From Leptospira stimsonii (lineage in GTDB: Bacteria > Spirochaetota > Leptospiria > Leptospirales > Leptospiraceae), in the NCBI RefSeq assembly GCF_003545885.1, contig NZ_QHCT01000001.1, positions 434,001 through 498,000 of the forward strand: a stretch of DNA of 64,000 nt, in the 5' to 3' direction. A program made the position numbers and the translations under genes. The stretch's first letter is position 1. Each line of letters opens with the position of its first letter. Shown here one piece after another: positions 1-13,808 of the stretch. The notes under the pieces were generated by a model that did no database searches, was not told where the DNA came from, and saw nothing but the letters and a program-made list of their open reading frames with translations.

Positions 1-162
1 AATGTCTCCGGAAACGATTTCCCAACCCATAAAGAACATCGCTTTCACCATCTTATGAAGAGTTCCTGGAGCCGTTTCGGACGTTTTGAGGGTCACAGTG
101 TAGAGTCCGTTTTCTTCTTTATAGTGAAAGTGAATCATCGGATTGAGCCTACTTACTACCAT
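1..162 (-). CDS. Partial N-terminus of an ACT-like regulatory protein
   Basis: An open minus-strand frame begins at ATG 162 (alternative ATG at 138) and runs off the left edge of the window, giving 54 residues. The visible part contains [18 protein letters not shown] followed by EIVSGDI. This resembles the start of an ACT domain as in the GlnD uridylyltransferase tail, where a 'drPGlL..va.al...g..I..A.I' pattern binds a small ligand. The ACT assignment is inference from about 25 residues; the rest of the gene is outside the window. It is divergent from the ABC exporter gene with a 158-bp gap. Confidence 0.5.
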   Translation of the reverse strand, partial: MVVSRLNPMIHFHYKEENGLYTVTLKTSETAPGTLHKMVKAMFFMGWEIVSGDI

Positions 163-320
163 AATAGTCGGTTTCTAAAAAAACGAGTCTTTTCCGAGGG
201 GATTCTGTCTCTTACCGGGTGAAAAATTCTTGCCTCGGACTTTCCCGGAAAAACAGTCAAAGTAGAGTGGAATTCATAGATATTTGCCGAAAATAAAAGG
301 ACAACAATTTCCAAAATGGT

Positions 321-2150
321 ATGAAAAGACCTCTCGAATACAACCCGGAGCTGATCCAAAAATCGGAACCCTTACCTCTCGAAAAAGAAAAAGGAACCTC
401 CAAGAAATGGAAAGCGCCAAATCTCAAAAAGGAAAAGCCTTCGTCGGAAAACGAAGGTGCTCCCGGGTTATTGATTTTCGGACTTTTCCGTTTTGTTAAA
501 AAATATAAGGGAAGAATCTTCCTCATTATCGGTTTGCTTTGTTTTGAAATCGGATTTTACGCGAGTATTCCTTTTAGTTTCAAATATCTCATCGACGAAG
601 CGCTCATCAATCGAAATCAAAACGCACTCTATTGGATCGGTGCATATTTAGCGGTGGGAACGGTAACGTTCGCGATCCTTGGAACACTTCGAGATTATTT
701 ATACAACTGGGCTTCGTCCCGAATCATACAAGATCTTCGATTGCAGATGTACGAACATCTGGACCAACTCAGTTTGGATTTTTTTTCGAATAATAAACTC
801 GGAGATATTCTTTCCCGTTTTTTTAACGACCTTGCATCCTTGGAACACGCATTACTCGCTTTTATACCTTGGGGCCTTGGTCCTCTACTGGAAGCGCTCT
901 TCGGAACCATTCTTCTTTTTCTTTTGGATTGGAAGTTAGCGCTGATCGCCTTGTTGATCTGGCCGATTAGTTTTTTAGGGCCGGGTTTTCTTTCCAGAAA
1001 ATCGACCGAGATCAGCTATTCTCGAAAATTGGAAGAAGCACAAGTATTGAGCATGGTGGAAGAATCGATTTCCGCACAGAATCTCATACGCGCCTACGAT
1101 CTGAGCGATTATTTTTTCAGCAGATTTAAGAATAACTGTGAGAAACTCTTTCAAGTCTCTTTGAGATTGGGACTTACGAATTCGTATCTGGAACGTTCTG
1201 CCGGTTCGGGGATTCTACTATTACAAGGAGTTCTACTTTTGGCAGGAACCGCGTTTGCCTATAACAATACTCTGAGCATCGGAACCCTAGCCGCATTCTT
1301 ACCTCCATTCTTAAATTTGAGTTATTCTCTTCTTTATCTTTCCCAATATCTTCCGGCGCTGAACCATGCGAGCGGTTCTGCAAAAAGAATATTAGAATTA
1401 TTGCGAGCGCCGGTCTTCGAATCAAATCCGGAAGGTTCCTCGATTCCCGAATTGAAAGAAGAAATTCGTTTTGACAATGTTCACTTCCGTTACAAAGGTC
1501 GTTCCAAAAATCTGAGCGATATCTCTCTCACAATTCCGAAGGGAAGTTACACGGCTATCGTAGGCGGCTCAGGCGTAGGGAAGAGCACTTTTATCAAACT
1601 TCTATTGGGAATGGTACAACCAAACGAAGGAAGAATTTTTTTCGATGGAATCGATTTGAATTCGGTCTCCAGAAGTTCTGTTCGATCTTTGGTCGGAGTG
1701 GTTTTTCAAGAAACCTTTCTCTTCAACACCACGATCTTCGAGAACATTCGGATCGGTAAACCGAGTGCGTCTCTTGAAGAAGTGATAGAGGCCGCGAAGC
1801 GAGCGGAAATTCACGAATTGATTCTTTCACTTCCGATGGGCTATGAAACGAACACGGGAGATCGTGGAACCAAACTCTCCGGAGGCGAAAGACAAAGAAT
1901 CGCGATCGCGCGTGCATTCTTAAGAAATCCCCAGATCCTTCTGTTAGATGAAGCCACTTCTTCTTTGGATCCCGTTACCGAAGCGAGAATTATGAAAACA
2001 CTTTCCTTGTTGCGAGAAGGTAGAACGGTCATTTCCGTTACTCATAGACTTTCCACGATTCGAGAAGCCGATCAAGTCTTTCAAATAAGAAATGGTAAAC
2101 TGGAAAGATTTGCGGTTCCGGAACCCGAGCAACAAGCGATGGTTCTCTAA
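321..2150 (+). CDS. ABC exporter, fused permease and ATPase (MsbA/LmrA type)
   Basis: A 609-residue half-transporter that would work as a homodimer in the inner membrane. Residues 1-50 are charged and cytoplasmic. About 65-340 form the transmembrane domain with hydrophobic helices. The nucleotide-binding domain follows with Walker [10 protein letters not shown] (about 415), Q-loop VVFQET, signature LSGGERQ (about 519), Walker [10 protein letters not shown] (about 540) and H-loop SVTHRL. All ATPase motifs are intact. The substrate cannot be told from sequence; lipid or drug export is usual for this type. No good Shine-Dalgarno sits at the right distance from ATG 321, so the start is the least certain part. 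The gene stands alone, followed by a small hairpin and the SET-domain gene. Confidence 0.9.
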   Translation: MKRPLEYNPELIQKSEPLPLEKEKGTSKKWKAPNLKKEKPSSENEGAPGLLIFGLFRFVKKYKGRIFLIIGLLCFEIGFYASIPFSFKYLIDEALINRNQNALYWIGAYLAVGTVTFAILGTLRDYLYNWASSRIIQDLRLQMYEHLDQLSLDFFSNNKLGDILSRFFNDLASLEHALLAFIPWGLGPLLEALFGTILLFLLDWKLALIALLIWPISFLGPGFLSRKSTEISYSRKLEEAQVLSMVEESISAQNLIRAYDLSDYFFSRFKNNCEKLFQVSLRLGLTNSYLERSAGSGILLLQGVLLLAGTAFAYNNTLSIGTLAAFLPPFLNLSYSLLYLSQYLPALNHASGSAKRILELLRAPVFESNPEGSSIPELKEEIRFDNVHFRYKGRSKNLSDISLTIPKGSYTAIVGGSGVGKSTFIKLLLGMVQPNEGRIFFDGIDLNSVSRSSVRSLVGVVFQETFLFNTTIFENIRIGKPSASLEEVIEAAKRAEIHELILSLPMGYETNTGDRGTKLSGGERQRIAIARAFLRNPQILLLDEATSSLDPVTEARIMKTLSLLREGRTVISVTHRLSTIREADQVFQIRNGKLERFAVPEPEQQAMVL

Positions 2151-2165
2151 GAAAGCCGTTTCTTA
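2148..2165 (+). terminator. Weak hairpin at the end of the ABC exporter gene
   Basis: TAAGAAA-GCCG-TTTCTTA is a perfect 7-bp inverted repeat that includes the TAA stop codon. A run of seven T follows at about 2173. The stem is AT-rich and the T-run lies 7 bases away, so it is at best a weak intrinsic terminator. Confidence 0.35.
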
Positions 2166-2202
2166 CTTGCAATTTTTTTCCGGACTATTTTAGACTTTCA
2201 AA

Positions 2203-2601
2203 ATGCTTTTAGTGCCCACATACGTTGCCGATTCCCCCATCGGAGGCTTAGGTCTTTTCGCAGGAAGAGACATTCAAAAAGGTGAATTGGTTTGGAAATA
2301 TCATCCAAAAACTGTCTGGGTTCTAACGGATCAAGAACTCAATTCTCTTGCGCCGAGCGTTCAAGAAATGTTTCGGACCTATTCGTATCAAACGAACGGA
2401 AAGTGGTTCTATTGCTCCGATAATTCCAAATTTATGAATCACAGCGACGACCCGAATACGAAAGAAGACTTTACCGGCGATCACACCGATCCGATGGGAC
2501 AAGACAGTGCTACTAGGTTCATTCGAATGGGTGAAGAGCTTACTTGTAATTATAAACTCTTCGACGAAAATTGGAACGTTAAACTCGGATCAGCTTCCTA
2601 A
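2203..2601 (+). CDS. Small SET-domain protein (putative lysine methyltransferase)
   Basis: A 132-residue protein that is almost entirely a SET domain. It has the N-terminal part [18 protein letters not shown] (11-28), the pseudoknot motif [10 protein letters not shown] (about 77-86) and the C-terminal GEELTCNY (about 110-117). SET enzymes transfer methyl groups from SAM to lysine side chains. Free-standing bacterial SET proteins are known, but their targets are mostly undefined. The NHS and CNY core residues are present, so an active fold is plausible. The 3' end overlaps the convergent DUF3095 gene by 12 bp. The target protein is unknown. Confidence 0.85.
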   Translation: MLLVPTYVADSPIGGLGLFAGRDIQKGELVWKYHPKTVWVLTDQELNSLAPSVQEMFRTYSYQTNGKWFYCSDNSKFMNHSDDPNTKEDFTGDHTDPMGQDSATRFIRMGEELTCNYKLFDENWNVKLGSAS

Positions 2602-3822
2602 ACGAATTTGCTCTTTTAATTGAATCGCCGCAAGTGCGTATCCGCCGTCCGCCGAGTCGACAAAATGAACCTCACGGACGGATCCTTCGTGCAAAGCGCA
2701 AGTCATGAGCGCGCGATCAGAAACGTGATAACCGAAATACAACTTGCCCTCTTTATAAAGACCTTTAAGAAATTCTAGGAACGCCTCTCTGGATTTCGTA
2801 TCGCAAGCGACTACCATCTTTAGGGTTCCGTCGTATTTTCGAAAGTCGGAAGCGATAATCTGTGACTTTCTCAACTCTCTCAGCTCCATACCGTTTACCT
2901 TCGGGCCGAATTTCCATTGTGTCTTCACAGCGAGATTGACCGCAAATCCTTCGAGTTTGATTTTAAGAAATCTTAGAAAGTGAAACAATCCCTTACGATT
3001 CCCGGTATGGACCGTCGCTTCTTTGTTAAAGTATTTACCGGTCATATCAACTTTGATCCCTTCCTCGGTCAGAGGATGGATTTGTGTATCGTTACCAAGA
3101 AGAACACCGATCTGATCCAAAATTAATTTTAATAGACCCGGATCCGAAGACGCTTGGATCGGATTCAACTTAATGATAAAAGAAACGGTTTCTCCCCGAT
3201 GGCTCGGAATATCCTGCCAGCGACAGGTAAATCCCGTGAAATCCGGTTTTATCCTTGGCCTATGAGTCAGAGGGATGATATAGGGATTTGTAGAATCGTC
3301 GTTCTTAACAAGATTCTCCGCGGCGTCCAAAGCGCTTCCTGTAAGAATCGCTTGGTTATAGAATTCTGAAATTTTAAGTTTACAAAGTTTTAATTCTTTT
3401 CCGGACCTTTTGAGTTCTCCAACATTTACGATTCCAGCTCGTAACTTTAATCCGAAATTATTTTTAACGAGATCTCGAATAGAATACAAAATATCCTTCA
3501 CTCCGGGAAGCACGCTATTCGGCAAAAGTAAGGTCATTCCATCCCCGCCGAATAAAAATGGATAGTCCATGTCGCCCATCAAATTGGAAACTGCCATCGC
3601 AGTCACGCCGCCGGCGATATTTACGTCTTTATAATTTCCGTTGCGGATCGCCTCTGTAGAATTCACAACATCCGTAATGATCAAATTCCAATCATCCGGC
3701 ACCGTGTAGTAGTTAGACGGTTCGATGATTTCAGTAAAAGAAGAAAGAAAAGGAAGATACTTGTAGAAGTTTTCCGTATTGACACCTGGTTTTTTATCGA
3801 CGGCCTCGATCATCTCATTCAC
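2590..3822 (-). CDS. DUF3095 family, class III cyclase-like protein
   Basis: A 410-residue soluble protein. DVVNST at 51-56 and [11 protein letters not shown] at 91-101 match the two metal-binding strands of class III nucleotidyl cyclases (DIVGFT and GDE-type motifs). The pattern and length fit DUF3095 as I know it, a family annotated as adenylate-cyclase-like but poorly characterised. Start ATG 3822 has AGGTGA just upstream. The gene is alone on its strand: about 0.8 kb without genes precedes it, and its 3' end overlaps the SET gene. Whether it makes a cyclic nucleotide cannot be judged from sequence. Confidence 0.8.
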   Translation of the reverse strand: MNEMIEAVDKKPGVNTENFYKYLPFLSSFTEIIEPSNYYTVPDDWNLIITDVVNSTEAIRNGNYKDVNIAGGVTAMAVSNLMGDMDYPFLFGGDGMTLLLPNSVLPGVKDILYSIRDLVKNNFGLKLRAGIVNVGELKRSGKELKLCKLKISEFYNQAILTGSALDAAENLVKNDDSTNPYIIPLTHRPRIKPDFTGFTCRWQDIPSHRGETVSFIIKLNPIQASSDPGLLKLILDQIGVLLGNDTQIHPLTEEGIKVDMTGKYFNKEATVHTGNRKGLFHFLRFLKIKLEGFAVNLAVKTQWKFGPKVNGMELRELRKSQIIASDFRKYDGTLKMVVACDTKSREAFLEFLKGLYKEGKLYFGYHVSDRALMTCALHEGSVREVHFVDSADGGYALAAIQLKEQIRLGS

Positions 3823-4608
3823 CTAATTGATTTTTTATTTTTAGAATCGGGTTCGTCGTCTGTTTTCCAGTTTTCACAAAAAAAGAAATCGCGACGCGAA
3901 GGTTCCATCCATCCCGAACTTACATCTGTTCAACAATCGTATCGAACAAAAGAGGAGCCTATTCTTAGACGTTCTTGAAAAATTTACACTTATTTTTTTT
4001 GGACAGAAAAGCGGACGTCAAGTTTTAGAATCCACACAAAAGGCTTTCGCTGTGCCCACAAAAGAAAACTAAGATACCTTTGGATCAACTTTTGAAAAAA
4101 AGCAAAAGGTTCTGCGTGGCACTTCGTTTCCCGAGTTCCCGAACTTTCCAACGGACTTTTTTAATGTTGAAAGAAGTTTCTGCCTTTTCATTTTTTTGGA
4201 AAAAACGAAGTACATCTTCTAATTCAAAAACTTAGAAACGACTCTCGGACTCGAACAGCGAAAGTTCGCCTCTACAAAGACTTTTGCGACGCGATTCGGA
4301 AAGAATCGAACGAAGTGAAAGAATTCGTTTTAAAAAGAATCGAATGCGGACATTGAATTGAGTTTAAAGGAGATAAAATTTTTCCTTACAAACGCGATGC
4401 AAAATCAAAGAACATCCTCAGAGTGGAACACGATTTATATTGCGCGAATTCTGAGTTGCTCCCAAAACCGCAAAAGAAAATGGCAATAGTCCCTACTAGG
4501 AACTCGAGTTTCTCTTTTACCTCTCGTGAAAGGAGGAGTTCCTACTCTACAAGGTTTTGGACCGGCTTCTGAGAAAAAACCGATATTGGAAACGATCGGA
4601 AACCTTGA
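3823..4608. other. Gene-free region with a dispersed 13-bp motif
   Basis: No open frame with protein-like content is visible on either strand. The region holds the upstream sequence of the DUF3095 gene and the 3' flank of the sigma54 activator. It contains TAGGAACTC (4497-4505) facing AGGAGTTCCTACT (4534-4546). The second is the exact reverse complement of a 13-mer at 43325-43337 upstream of another gene. It also has several AAGAATCGAA-like stretches. It may be decayed sequence, but no parent gene is recognisable. Confidence 0.6.
4574..4599 (-). terminator. Possible terminator of the sigma54 activator gene
   Basis: On the minus strand CCGAT, a 10-base loop and ATCGG are followed directly by six T. 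It lies 10-35 bases past the stop codon of the sigma54 activator. The stem is only 5 bp, so this is a modest candidate. Confidence 0.4.
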
Positions 4609-6731
<2,123 letters not shown>

Positions 6732-6805
6732 GCTTTTGGGGTCAATCGATTTTTTTTACTTCGCTTAATTTTAGAGCGTCTTTTTTGTGTTTATTTGTAA
6801 ATTAT

Positions 6806-6836
6806 TTGTATCATAACAAACCGTATTTTTTATAAT
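6806..6836 (+). promoter_or_regulatory. Candidate sigma70 promoter placed almost on the start codon
   Basis: A perfect -10 hexamer TATAAT lies at 6831-6836, with TTGTAT at 6806-6811 as a possible -35 (19-bp spacer). The next gene's ATG is at 6846, so transcription from this promoter would begin within a few bases of the start codon. No Shine-Dalgarno is present between. The spacer is longer than ideal. Confidence 0.45.
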
Positions 6837-6845
6837 TTTACGTCT

Positions 6846-8885
6846 ATGGCCTGTGCATTTTGCTCAGAATTTAAAACGCCCGATGGTTTGTTTCGGAATG
6901 GACGTTTTTTCTGTCGATCATGCGGTCGTGAATGGATTTTAGAAAAAAGAAAGAATCCTCGTCTTCAACCCCCAACGGATACGAATTTTAGTAACGAGAT
7001 CCTTCTCGAGTTTTTATCTCTTTTCAATACAAGCCCTAACCTCGGTCATCTTCTGGAAAGTTTCACTTCGCTCGCTTTTTACAAGCTAGGAATCCCCGGA
7101 GTGAGCGTCATGATCTACGAACCTCGTCTGGATCGAATGACGGTGATGTCCGTGAAAAATCAAAAATCATCTCTTTCCCGGGTCGCACAACACTTTGAGA
7201 TCAAAAAGGGCGAAGACAACGGCCCACTAACGGAATGTATCGAACACTGCAAATCCATTTACTACAAATTCGCCGATCAAAAACACAAACACTTCAAACA
7301 ATACGCGAGACTCAATCGAACCGTAGCCGCACTTGCGGTTCCAATTCATCTCAATGGAGAAGTTTTAGGAATCATCACCGTAGATTATAATCGAGACGAT
7401 CCGGAAAAAGCCGAAAACGATCGATACTTTCTGGAACTTCTCGCGGCGCAATTCGCAGTAACGCTGAAAAATAGAATTCTATTCGAAGTGTCGCAAACAC
7501 AATCTCGGAATTTTCGATCTCTTCATTCTGCGGCGCTTCGACTTTCGTCCTTGGGTTTTAAATACAAGGTAGAAATCTTTCGAGTCATTCTTCTTTCCTT
7601 AACCGAATTCTCGGAAAACGATTTGTATTCCCTTTTCGAATGGAACAAGGACAATCATACACTCTTCGGACATTTTCTGACCGGAAATATTACAAGTCCT
7701 GAAATTAGAATGGATGTCGATATGGCGAGGCAATCCACATTTAAGATAAGAATTCAGACAACGGATAAGGAGACCGAAACGGTAGGAGACATCAAAAGAA
7801 GAATTTCTCGAAAAGAACTCGAACCGATCCCTGGTGAACTGTCGATACCGGTCAAACGATATGAATTTTTTCTAAAGGAAGTTTTCGAACTCACTGATTC
7901 CAAACTCGCCCTTTCTTCCGATTTCCCGGAATTGGAAAAATTCGGAATGTTGGGCTTGAACCTTGCAATCCTTCCCGTAGTTCACACGGATAAGTCCGAT
8001 ATCGTAATCATCCTGGGAAAAAGAAAGGATCGTCATTTTAATGCAGAAGAATTAGAAGTTTTGAATGCGTTTTCGATTCAGGCGGGAATCTCGATTCAGA
8101 ACTATCATCTTTTCGATCAAAGGGCTCAAAAGGAAAGGCTCGATAAAGAAATCGAAATCGCAAAAGAACTCCAAAAATCTTTACTTCCTCGGAAAATGCC
8201 GGAACACGGAGGTTATGAATTTGCGGGAACGATGGTTCCCGCGAGAGGAGTCGGCGGAGACTACTACGATTTTATTACGGATCCATTTAACACCGAAACG
8301 GTGATCTGTATCGGTGATGTAAGCGGGAAAGGTGTTCCTGCGGGAATCGTGATGGCGACTGTTAGGACGATCATTCATTCTTTGGTTCGCAAGAAGGTAA
8401 GTCCTTGGGACATCGTTAACACTGTAAACACCTATATCTTTCAGAATTACAAGGAATCCTCTTCTCCTCGATTTATGTCTATGACGGTCATTAAGTGGGA
8501 GATGAACCGGAACGAGTTTCAATTCAGCGGTGCAGGACAAGGAACGTTGTATCTCCTTAGAAACTCTACAAAAAAGATCGAAGAAATTCCGACGAACGGA
8601 ATAATCTTAGGAATCGATCCGGACATATCCAAATTCGAAAACATAAATCAATTTAGAATGTTACCCGGAGATCTTTTGATCATGTGCACGGACGGGGTTT
8701 TAGAAGCCTCGAATCAGGAAGGAATTCAGTTCGAGACGGACCGATTCAAAAAATCCATTCTTCAATTTCAAGGGGAGCCTTTACAAGCGATGTTGGACGG
8801 AATCGTTTCTGAAATTCGCAAATTTACCGGTAATCAAGAACAGATGGACGATATTACTCTTGCCGCAATCCGAAGGATCCGATAG
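6846..8885 (+). CDS. SpoIIE/RsbU-type Ser/Thr phosphatase with zinc ribbon and GAF domain
   Basis: A 679-residue cytoplasmic protein. It starts with a four-cysteine zinc ribbon (C3, C6, C23, C26). A GAF domain follows at about 70-210 and a second, more divergent sensor-like region at about 225-420. A short coiled segment (IEIAKELQKSLLP) precedes a PP2C/SpoIIE phosphatase at about 440-679. Metal-binding motifs are intact: GGDYYDF (about 470), DVSGKGVPAG, CTDGVLEAS and DDITLAAI. In the RsbU family this domain dephosphorylates an anti-anti-sigma factor of the STAS fold. No STAS or RsbW gene is adjacent, so the partner lies elsewhere. A near-leaderless start is suggested by a TATAAT 10 bases upstream. 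Confidence 0.88.
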   Translation: MACAFCSEFKTPDGLFRNGRFFCRSCGREWILEKRKNPRLQPPTDTNFSNEILLEFLSLFNTSPNLGHLLESFTSLAFYKLGIPGVSVMIYEPRLDRMTVMSVKNQKSSLSRVAQHFEIKKGEDNGPLTECIEHCKSIYYKFADQKHKHFKQYARLNRTVAALAVPIHLNGEVLGIITVDYNRDDPEKAENDRYFLELLAAQFAVTLKNRILFEVSQTQSRNFRSLHSAALRLSSLGFKYKVEIFRVILLSLTEFSENDLYSLFEWNKDNHTLFGHFLTGNITSPEIRMDVDMARQSTFKIRIQTTDKETETVGDIKRRISRKELEPIPGELSIPVKRYEFFLKEVFELTDSKLALSSDFPELEKFGMLGLNLAILPVVHTDKSDIVIILGKRKDRHFNAEELEVLNAFSIQAGISIQNYHLFDQRAQKERLDKEIEIAKELQKSLLPRKMPEHGGYEFAGTMVPARGVGGDYYDFITDPFNTETVICIGDVSGKGVPAGIVMATVRTIIHSLVRKKVSPWDIVNTVNTYIFQNYKESSSPRFMSMTVIKWEMNRNEFQFSGAGQGTLYLLRNSTKKIEEIPTNGIILGIDPDISKFENINQFRMLPGDLLIMCTDGVLEASNQEGIQFETDRFKKSILQFQGEPLQAMLDGIVSEIRKFTGNQEQMDDITLAAIRRIR

Positions 8886-8904
8886 AACTGCTTTTGCATA
8901 ACCT

Positions 8905-10201
<1,297 letters not shown>

Positions 10202-10205
<4 letters not shown>

Positions 10206-10867
10206 ACGAGGATCCTCAAAAAAAGGACGAGCCATTTTTCAAAGACGTAGAGTTTAACTCGTCTTATGGCGAAGCAAGCAAGATCCCTTCCAAAGGGATC
10301 CCTCAGATTGCATTTGCCGGTCGTTCAAACGCCGGTAAGTCCTCTCTTCTCAACGCAATTCTTGAAAGAAAATCATTAGCCAAAGTTTCCTCCACTCCCG
10401 GTAAAACAAAACTTCTTAACTTTTTCTTCGTAAATCGATCGATTTACCTGGTCGACTTACCCGGCTTCGGTTACTCCGCCAATTCTCATAAAGACCATGA
10501 AGCGATGATGGATCTTTTAATGGACTATTTGAATCACGCGAAGGATTTGAAATCCTTATTCTTAGTTTGTGACGCGCAAAGAGATCTTCCGGAAGAAGAA
10601 CTTGAATTGATCGGAACTTGTTTCGAAAGGAATATTAAACCGGTTTTAATACGAACAAAAATTGATAAACTCAACCAGAGCGATTTATCAAAGTTAAGAA
10701 AGAAAATGAAGAACATTCATGAATTATATCCGATGCTGGAAACCGTTCTTGTTTCGAATAAATCAGGGAAAGGTCTCCCAGAGTTACGAAAGATCGTAGA
10801 TTCTTTGATTGGAATGGTCGGAACTCCAACAGAGCCTTTTTCGGAAAGAATCGAAGAAATTTCTTAG
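10202..10867 (+). CDS. engB: Ribosome biogenesis GTPase EngB (YsxC/YihA)
   Basis: A 221-residue single-domain GTPase of the TrmE-Era class. G1 is GRSNAGKSS (40-48), the switch region has STPGKTK, G3 is DLPG (85-88), G4 is TKID (about 153) and G5 is SNKSGKG. The sequence [10 protein letters not shown] is diagnostic of EngB, which takes part in assembly of the large ribosomal subunit. The ATG overlaps the tilS stop codon (ATGA), so the two are co-transcribed and probably translationally coupled. This links engB expression to ribosomes that reach the end of the second tilS frame. Confidence 0.95.
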
Positions 10868-10875
10868 ATAGGAAT

Positions 10876-11553
10876 TTAAGCCTTCGTATCGATTAGTTTT
10901 CCAACTTTATCGGAAGTCCCCGTGCTTAAAAGTTTCAAACTCAATCTGGTTTGTTTATCCATCAACTCGTGAAACGTATCCAGAGTATCTTCTAAAATAG
11001 ACTTTAGTTTTTCCTGATTGAGAGACATTTCCAGCTTTCTCTTTCTCTCTTCCAATTCGACTTTACGAGCTGACCGAATTTCATTTTCGGTTTCGGATTC
11101 CTTTTCAGACTCAAAGGTTTTGAGTTCCGATTCCACCCGACGAATTTCAGAAAGAATTTGTTTTTCTTTATCTTCCAATTCGGATTTGGATGTTTCGGCT
11201 TTCTTGTCTTTTTCGACTTTCTCTTTTTCTTGAGGAGTTTCCGTTTCGGCGAGTTTCTCTTGAGTCGATTTTTCTTCCGATTTTTTTACGGTAACCGCTT
11301 CTGTTTCCCCGGAAACGGCGACTAATTTGCCGTTTCGAAACTCGTAGTGAATTTTCATATTCAAAGAACGAATATCCGCACGATCTCTCATCGCTTCGGA
11401 ACGAAATTCAGCCACGTGACCCAACTCATGCGAGATTACGTGTAGAACCGACGTGGACGCTGGAGAACTCTCCAATTGACCATGACCTATATAATGCAAC
11501 GATTCATCTCTTGGAATTCCAAGTTGCATTCTATGTTCGCCACCGATTCTCAT
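10876..11553 (-). CDS. HExxH protein with long charged coiled coil (SprA-related metalloprotease family)
   Basis: A 225-residue protein without a signal peptide. HELGH at 42-46 is a zinc-metallopeptidase motif, preceded by STSVLHVIS and followed by MKIHYEFRNGKLVAVSGE at about 70-90. This layout (HE motif, then a 'Y.y.nG.lv..ge' strand) recalls the SprA-related putative metalloprotease family. From about 95 to 200 the chain is very rich in Lys and Glu and should form a coiled coil. The ending GTSDKVGKLIDTKA is typical of that family's tail. Substrate unknown; peptidase activity is inference. It is convergent with engB, 8 bp apart. Confidence 0.6.
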   Translation of the reverse strand: MRIGGEHRMQLGIPRDESLHYIGHGQLESSPASTSVLHVISHELGHVAEFRSEAMRDRADIRSLNMKIHYEFRNGKLVAVSGETEAVTVKKSEEKSTQEKLAETETPQEKEKVEKDKKAETSKSELEDKEKQILSEIRRVESELKTFESEKESETENEIRSARKVELEERKRKLEMSLNQEKLKSILEDTLDTFHELMDKQTRLSLKLLSTGTSDKVGKLIDTKA

Positions 11554-11674
11554 TCTAATACTAGTGTCGGCCGCAACAAACCCAAGTTAAGGGCTCGTTA
11601 TAAAATATTTCTAAAATTTAAAACCGATCCAATTCTTAGATAAAAAAGGTTTAGAAACGTAAAACAAAAAGGCT

Positions 11675-12025
11675 TCAATCGACGGAAGCGATCTTATTCA
11701 AAATTTCTACAATAGCCGCGTCGGAAAGATCGTGAAATACCAGGCCGTACTTATATGTTTCCTGAACCAAATCTCTGCGAATGATATCCGCTTCAATTTC
11801 GATAGAAAGTATAGGCGACATAAATCGAACTCGCTCACCAAGAAGAATTTCTTCTCTTGAGCTTATCGAAGCTCCGATCATACTGATATCTTCCAAATTT
11901 CCGAGGATCTCGTTTTTTCCAAGAATCATCTTCACTAGGTTGTTCTTACGAAAGCGTTTATAAAAGCGCTTATCGGATAGAGGATCGCTAGCAGTTTTTT
12001 TTTGTTGTCCCATCTCAGTTTGCAT
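11675..12025 (-). CDS. PilZ-domain protein (c-di-GMP receptor candidate)
   Basis: A small protein of about 116 residues made of one PilZ domain. Both c-di-GMP binding motifs are recognisable: an arginine cluster ([11 protein letters not shown]) near the N-terminus and [10 protein letters not shown], matching D/N-x-S-x-x-G. The remainder is beta-rich ([22 protein letters not shown]) and ends in a helix, as expected. The start is uncertain: a TTG at 12046 and ATGs at 12025 and 12013 are in frame, and 12025 is chosen as the first ATG. It is a single gene; its target pathway is unknown. Confidence 0.78.
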   Translation of the reverse strand: MQTEMGQQKKTASDPLSDKRFYKRFRKNNLVKMILGKNEILGNLEDISMIGASISSREEILLGERVRFMSPILSIEIEADIIRRDLVQETYKYGLVFHDLSDAAIVEILNKIASVD

Positions 12026-12152
12026 AGCGCATCCAGAATAACTCAATTCGACTGAATGAAAAGAAAATTTTTAGAAAGAGATAAGAATAAGATCACAAAA
12101 CTCTCTTTTGAAAGTTTTTATATCGAAAGGTGTATAAAAATAAAAACGATTC

Positions 12153-13091
12153 TTAAAGTGAAAACGAATCGTTTTCACGGCCCAGAAAAACTTTTAGATT
12201 AGGAGAAGAACCGGATTCTTTTTGAAAAATTTTTAGAATCTCTTCGTCTTTATGATCCGGTTCGTGGTGTGTTAATACCAAACGATCGACTTCCAAAATT
12301 TCACCGCATCGAACCGCAACTCTTCCGGAAGTATGTCCCCAGCCGACCTTCTTTTCCGCTTCTTCCGTGCTATATTGAGCGTCAATGATGAGCATATCCG
12401 TCTTTCCGAAGGATTTTCTTAAGTCTTGGAACTCGTCTAAATCCGGTTCTTGCACCTCGACATCGGTGCAAAATAGGAAACTTTTCCCCTGCTCCTCAAA
12501 TCGAAAGCCCGTGCAGTTCCCAGGATGTCTAAGAAGAAACGGAGTAATCTTTACGGAGCCGATTTCCTTCTCTTGATTCTTTTCCAAAAGATGAAAGATT
12601 TTTTTTGACATCATTCCGGAAAGTGGAAGCGGAAAATTTTCCTCGTTTTGTTGTCTTTCGAACCTCTCTTCAAGATTCGGAATGGTAGAATAGAAGTGGA
12701 TTTCCACATTGGGAAAGTAAGCCGGCTTAAAAAACGGCCAACCCTGAATATGATCCCAGTGTGTATGCGTGATCAGAATGTGAATTTTATCTCCAGGTTG
12801 AATGCCTTCCGAAAGAAGATCATTTCCTAACTGACGAATTCCTGATCCGCAATCGATAACATAACGATCTCCGGATTGAGCTTGAATATAAACGCAAGTA
12901 GTATTACCGCCGACTGTTCTGGATAGCGATGGGTCCAAAGAATCGAAAAAGTCTTCTTCCGAAAAACTTCCATTCTTCCTCTGGATCTCCGTATGAGCCG
13001 CTTTCAGAATTTTGAGGATTTTTTCCCGATATTCGGATTCGCTCAATGGGGTGGGAAGAGAACCCCGTACGCCGTATAGTTTTACTTTCAC
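12153..13091 (-). CDS. MBL-fold metal-dependent hydrolase
   Basis: A 312-residue cytoplasmic protein starting with GTG. The N-terminus [13 protein letters not shown] is typical of the MBL subgroup related to ribonuclease Z and cyclic-nucleotide phosphodiesterases. The metal site [11 protein letters not shown] (about 107-117) is intact, with further ligands in [15 protein letters not shown] and HHEPDH near the end. The substrate (a phosphodiester or cyclic nucleotide in many relatives) cannot be set from sequence. It is divergent from trmB, 49 bp apart. Confidence 0.85.
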   Translation of the reverse strand: MKVKLYGVRGSLPTPLSESEYREKILKILKAAHTEIQRKNGSFSEEDFFDSLDPSLSRTVGGNTTCVYIQAQSGDRYVIDCGSGIRQLGNDLLSEGIQPGDKIHILITHTHWDHIQGWPFFKPAYFPNVEIHFYSTIPNLEERFERQQNEENFPLPLSGMMSKKIFHLLEKNQEKEIGSVKITPFLLRHPGNCTGFRFEEQGKSFLFCTDVEVQEPDLDEFQDLRKSFGKTDMLIIDAQYSTEEAEKKVGWGHTSGRVAVRCGEILEVDRLVLTHHEPDHKDEEILKIFQKESGSSPNLKVFLGRENDSFSL

Positions 13092-13140
13092 TGTATTAGA
13101 TTAGACAAACGAAATGTGTAGAATTCTCTGACGGTAACCC

Positions 13141-13794
<654 letters not shown>

Positions 13795-13808
13795 AGAAAT
13801 TCTCGATT

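Noticed and set aside
4117..4131. Sigma54-like promoter TGGCAC-N5-TTCC on the plus strand
   Set aside because: The -12 element has CC instead of GC and no plus-strand gene lies downstream.
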